A stretch of 64,000 nt of DNA from Pteria penguin (Eukaryota; Mollusca; Bivalvia; Pterioida; Pteriidae), in assembly GCA_035048485.1 (NCBI GenBank), contig CM068583.1, forward strand, positions 29,326,841 to 29,390,840, in the 5' to 3' direction. The notes under the pieces were generated by a model. The model was not told where the DNA came from and did no database searches. It was given only the letters and a program-made list of their open reading frames with translations. The position numbers and the translations under genes are program-made. Positions 59,081 to 64,000 of this stretch are shown here, one piece after another. Position 1 is the stretch's first letter. Each line of letters begins with the position of its first letter.

Positions 59081-62000
59081 AACAGCTTTATCTCGGGCAA
59101 TTACAGAAGTTGTGCATATATATTATTATCAAATGATATTTGCATTATCGTCTAGGATAAAACCACAATAGTAACTTATCTACTGTTAAAGGAATCGGTC
59201 TCTATGTAAAACGCGAAGCGGAAGATAAGGTTGATCACTCATGATGTTTGCGCATTGCTAACGGCGCTAGGGGAAAAAAAGCTGTACATGATGTTTCATG
59301 AACGATATTTTTTATGACGTAGTAACAAATATTGTGACATGGTGTAAACACAGGGGCGCGTTACATCAATACCAACTGAATGAAATAAATAAAGGAACAT
59401 TGCTCTAATTTATTCAAACTTCAATCCATAAATCTCTCACATACTTGTTAAAATTAATTCAAATATGAATCTGGACGTTAATTCTAGATTGTAACATAAA
59501 AACTCCGACAATATTTTCATTAAATTTATGTTATTAGATAACCATCCAGTTTTACCATGGAACTTTCGGTCCGGAGGTAAGCACTTTAACAGCATCCATG
59601 GGAAGCGAATTTTTTGTTGTTGTTGTGTCTTTTCTTTTCATTTTCTTTCCTTTTTTGGGGGGAGGGGGGGTTAGAGGTTGGGCGGAATTCGTACTGATAA
59701 TAAGGTGACGTCAAGTACATTGTGTCATCTATAGACACAGGGTTCAAACACGTTTGGTTGCTCTAGGCTGTTTCTGAACAAATTTGTATGACATCTTCTT
59801 TTCGTGATGTTGTCTGTCTCTTATATCAACACTAAAACATATATTTTTCTATGCATCAAATAAAAGAAGAACAACCCAATTTGTTTTTAAGTGTAAAATA
59901 AAAAAAGTACTCGTTAATTGTGATGTAAAAAATAATTTAAAATGTGGCGACGTCAATTTCCTTTCCTTTGGCACCTTATAATATCAGCGGCTGCATCGTC
60001 CGATTGCATAATTAGCACTAGTAATCTTGTTACTGATATTCATTTGAATTATTTCGGGTTTTGATAAATGCACTTTACCTCAAGCAGGTTGTATTGACTT
60101 TAGCGAATAATTTACATCTAAATACACATAATCTACAGTTTATGCTTTATAGCTAATTATAGTAAAAGGCATAACAGTTAAACAGAATGTGTCCTATCAA
60201 CGACTTACATCGTATAGGACGTATATGAAAAGTCATAAATAGTGATATCCATTTTAAGCAGATTCTAGCTCTAATGTATATATAACATCATATAATTCCT
60301 CTATGCAAAACAACTTTTTTCTATGTAAATCAGTATTTAATTGGACCATGCGAAAATGAATGCGAAGCACATCTATTTGCAAAACAAACATTGGAATCAT
60401 GGGAATTTACAGCTACTTAATGGGTTGTTAGTCCAAAATTCCATATATCCTTGTTTGTTAGAGACTTGTACATCCTCTGTGGTAAATTCGGATCTTACTT
60501 CAGTATTATGAGTATTATTTGCTAATTTGATCGTTAAAGAGGATTGAATCCGTGTAAATTGTGCAAAGTTGACCGCGCCATGAACTTAACGAATCAATAT
60601 AAAACAGCATTCCAAAAATGCAGGATTATTACACATCAGTTAAACACTTAGGTCGCTTTGATTGACACCTCCTATGACTTTCTCACAAAACTAATCCGGA
60701 ATATATATCAATATAATAAACTGACCGTTCAAAAGCATCCATTGTTTCAACTAAAACAATTAATGGTTTCTGGATTTTAACTAGAAAGACAATAAATAAT
60801 AGAACAACTCAATAGAGCAATATGGAGTTTAGTTTGATTCGTTTAATTTACAATTCATTTAATTCAAACAGTGACGTAGTTATAGTAAAGCTATAACATT
60901 TACAGGTAGATGATGTGTTGAAGGCTTCCAAAAAGTTAGCATCCTCGTCTTACTGTCTCATCTGCTTCTATCTGTGATAAACGAGAGGATACGAATCAAA
61001 TATGACGTAACAATATCACAGAATTAACAACACAGAAAGCAGATTGGAAAATCAAAAGACAAAAAAGCCACATATAGAAAATATTTAGTGATAATCAATG
61101 AAGTGTACAAAGACTGTTAACTGATATGCTACCGTACTTAGTGTGATTAACCAGTATATGTATTCTATATAATAATGATTGATATTCATCATTATAGAGA
61201 TACGGTTTCATTTTATCAGGATTTTACGCAAAATATTACTACACAATCATGACTTTTAGTACAATAATTTTACAAGATCCACTTCACTACTAAATATACT
61301 TATTGATGCTTTGTTAATTTAATGTGATATACAATACGCTATCAAATCTTTCTTGAGATACTGAGAATTTTGACTTAAATTGCACGTGACAATTTATCCC
61401 TATATAGGGATTAAATATTTTTAGACAAACCACATGTCATAAAATCGTGTTAAAATGTTAATTATATATTAATATTACTGTTTACATACTATGCTGATAT
61501 TTTTAAAGAATTTTTCAATGTCCTAAATGAATTCCTGGATTCCAAATGCAAAAACGTGTCCGTTCGTTGCAGATTGGTGTATGAAGTAAACTAAGCTGAA
61601 TGCTTTGGGGAATTTTATTTTTGTAAGAACTTCAGATATTTGGGCTTGCGCAAAGATGAGAAACTTAATCAAAAAGAGATTATTTCGGTGAATATAGTAT
61701 TCTGCAAAAAACTCTTTGATGTTAATTTTACTGTCAGCATATGTGGCTTAAAAGCCTGTTTGTATGTAAAGATTATTCACTATAAAAATATCGTACAACT
61801 GCATGTATGTAATACTGTTTGTCTCCAACCTTTTCATGCATAATATTATCATTAATTATGCGGATTTTTGCACCTCACATTGATTGATCGATGAAGATGA
61901 TCAAACGAATCAATTTCAACTCATTACTCTTGTCTGTCAATGTAATCTTATTAAAATGGAATTTAACGCATTGTTATGTATATAGGCAGGTCTTCATTTT

Positions 62001-63489
62001 AATTTTCAGTACCTTTCTCCATGTGAATATTATATTTATAATTTTCATATATATTCATTATCATAAATTTTATATGCAACAATGAAAGGAATAAGACGAA
62101 AAGATATTTTCGAAGAGGGTATATGCTGGCTTTACGATAGTCACTCCTGACTCATCTCTGGAACCTAACTACTGAATGATCAAAATGTAAAAGGCATTAA
62201 ACTAATTGTGCTTAAAGATTAGAGATACGACTTTAATGATCGCTTAGTAATCGTGTAATTAACTTCTCATATGTTGTGTAATTTTACTGTGTTACCATTA
62301 TAAATGGATTTAGCAGTTTCATTGTCATGTTGCATATCATGACAATTAGTAAACATAAACACAACCCAGATTTCGGTTAGGTTTATGATAAAGCTACTAT
62401 GATCTTTATTATGTTACGAACAAATCAAATCTCTTCCTTAGATCCTATCATTAGCGTATGTAATTACAATTTTAGACATTAATGTAAAATACGGAAATGA
62501 CTGGTAAGTACATTATTAGAAAGCCTACAGTCTGATACAATAATTATGTTCTACACACCCAGTCTGGCGTTTGTTAGGCTCAATGTTACTTTATAAATTC
62601 ATGGCAAATAATGTTGATTAATATCTTAATGTAAATTGACTGTTCGGGAGGTTCAAATAGCCATAACATTGGCCAGAGGACAAAGCGACATGCAAGAAAC
62701 ATATTCAGTCAGAACATGTAAGTAGTAGACAGTAAACTTCATTTAGGAAGTTCTATATTTGATATCTTTTATAATTCAAAATAGGAGATCTCATTATTCA
62801 GATTATTGATTGATATTCTGTCCCTATCATTTCAAAGACCGAATTCTACACCTATATTTGGTATTTACCTCATTCGAAAATTACTATTGGACCGAAGTGC
62901 TGGTGTTGCTAGCAAGTAGGAGATGCTTACTGTCCTTGAGTACAATATCTTAATTCCTTTTTGAAATACACGTAGATATTCTCTGGTTTGTTTCCATTTG
63001 ATTTACCATTTTTTTCTGATTTGATATTCCTGTCGGTTTCATGAGTAATTTATTAATTTTTTGTTTCATCCATCATAATTATTCATCATTTTACTCATTT
63101 CATGAATCCGAATTTTATTAAAGAAACCGAGTTTCGTTTGTTATATAATGCCTTTGTTTTTTATATTCGTTTTATAAGGCAAAGTTGCGACAGGCATATG
63201 TTAAAGACTTTTGCCACTTAGGCAAATACAGCAATAGTATCACAAGTGTATATCATGGTAACATTCTATCCCGTACAACGTCAGAGGTGAATGAAAGGAG
63301 AAGGTTTATGTAGAATTCTGAACGACAAATATTGCGATCAGAATAATTTTACTGTATTGCTTAAGGTGAACTGTATGACGACTGGAAATTCAGTATGAGG
63401 ATTTCTTGGATGAAAGAAATAGCATCCGGACTTTCATCCCAAGAACAAAATATTGATTACTATTATAGCAATTGGTTCTCATTTTGAGA
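59081..63489. other. 4.4 kb intergenic, mostly unrecognised
   Basis: G/T-rich patch at 59640-59680; perfect palindrome at 61396-61411; family R remnant on + at about 62890-62945 ('gtgttgctagcaagtaggagatgcttactgtccttgag'). No coding exon supported. Confidence 0.45.
61396..61411. promoter_or_regulatory. Perfect 16-bp palindrome containing a CArg-box consensus
   Basis: 'atccctatatagggat' is fully self-complementary and contains CC(A/T)6GG, the SRF/MEF2-type core. A CACGTG lies 12 bp upstream (61383-61388). No nearby gene is known, so a regulatory role is only possible. Confidence 0.25.
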
Positions 63490-64000
63490 AATCATTAGAT
63501 GAAAGGAAAAAGACATCTAATTTAAATGTATGACAAATTATACTACGGAATATAGAGGAAAAAGGAATAAATACACACAAAGACATCACAAAAATATTCG
63601 ATTGTATTCAATTTCAGACAGTCAACTGAAGACCCAATCGTCCCCCAATATGTGTGAACTGATATCTGTATCTTCATACCTACCAACCACAAAAGCAGTG
63701 AAATCGGAAAAAACACACGTTCAAAATAAAGGTAATTTCAGTATGAAGAAAAAGAAATAGCAGATTACAGTTTAGAGGTCATACAATTTTATAAACACGA
63801 ATTATTGAACAAAATTTTATTAACAAAAGTTTATATACGATATCAAAATGAGCAAACTGTTTTATGTCCATTCGAATGCGAGCTACGGCCCCTATAGGAG
63901 TCTCGACTAATAGTCAGATGGGACAAAGTTCTGAATATCATCTACTTTGAAAAGGATTAGGCAAAGCCTGACATAGTCCCCACTTCCCTATTCGTCAGAG
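63490..64000 (-). mobile_element. Family E copy, - strand, running off the right edge
   Basis: 3' end first on +: 'gaaaaagacatctaatttaaatgtatgacaaattatactacggaata', 'acatcacaaaaatattcgattgt', 'cagacagtcaac'. At 63880-64000 the reverse complement gives 'gtggggactatgtcaggc', 'catctgactattagtcgagactcctatagg', as in the copies at 24.9 and 43.7 kb. The rest lies outside the window. Confidence 0.75.

Overview
This is eukaryotic DNA, and most likely from a marine mollusc, probably a bivalve. It is AT-rich and has spliced genes with GT/AG introns. Most of it is non-coding sequence packed with microsatellites, tRNA-derived SINEs and old retroelement copies. The bivalve call is inference: it rests on the receptor's resemblance to protostome neuropeptide F receptors and on repeat families that look lophotrochozoan. 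No species can be named from the sequence. Many of the listed reading frames start at non-ATG codons and are chance frames.

Only two convincing host genes are present. At the left edge (229-2271, + strand) are the last three exons of a monocarboxylate-transporter-like (SLC16/MFS) gene, with matching splice phases and a stop; its 5' part lies outside the window. At 52718-53974 (+) is a complete 418-residue single-exon rhodopsin-class GPCR of the neuropeptide F/Y receptor type. A weaker third candidate is a leucine-rich-repeat-like frame at 22800-23285 (-). The two good genes lie about 50 kb apart and nothing suggests they work together.

The rest is mobile-element debris. (a) One reverse-transcriptase family, provisionally Penelope-like, has degraded bodies at 3440-4757 (-), 38070-41092 (+) and 45454-45781 (+), and related terminal pieces at about 18.3, 29.5, 35.4, 38.1 and 45.0 kb. 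Two of those terminal pieces are ~350-370 bp units bounded by direct repeats. (b) A second dispersed 3'-end-like family ('family E') has about nine copies (10.5, 18.5, 24.8, 26.9, 36.5, 37.9, 43.7, 57.7 and 63.5 kb). (c) A frameshifted DDE-type transposase relic lies at 20947-22843 (-). (d) tRNA-derived SINE copies or heads occur at 1.6, 10.1, 19.2, 33.0, 47.9 and 58.4 kb. (e) A short dispersed 'family R' has about ten copies. 

Other structural features are a 51-bp minisatellite (57.64-59.08 kb) split by a SINE with a visible target-site duplication, a ~190-bp near-perfect foldback at 9.73-9.91 kb, a diverged 266-bp direct duplication (10.25 and 11.93 kb), a ~117-bp tandem array (17.3-18.0 kb), a 209-bp (ATCT)n array and a (GC)n(GT)n tract likely to adopt Z-DNA. 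I saw no rRNA, no credible functional tRNA, no CRISPR array and no bacterial-style operon. I did not find a clearly new multi-gene system; the best leads are the structural ones listed as findings.
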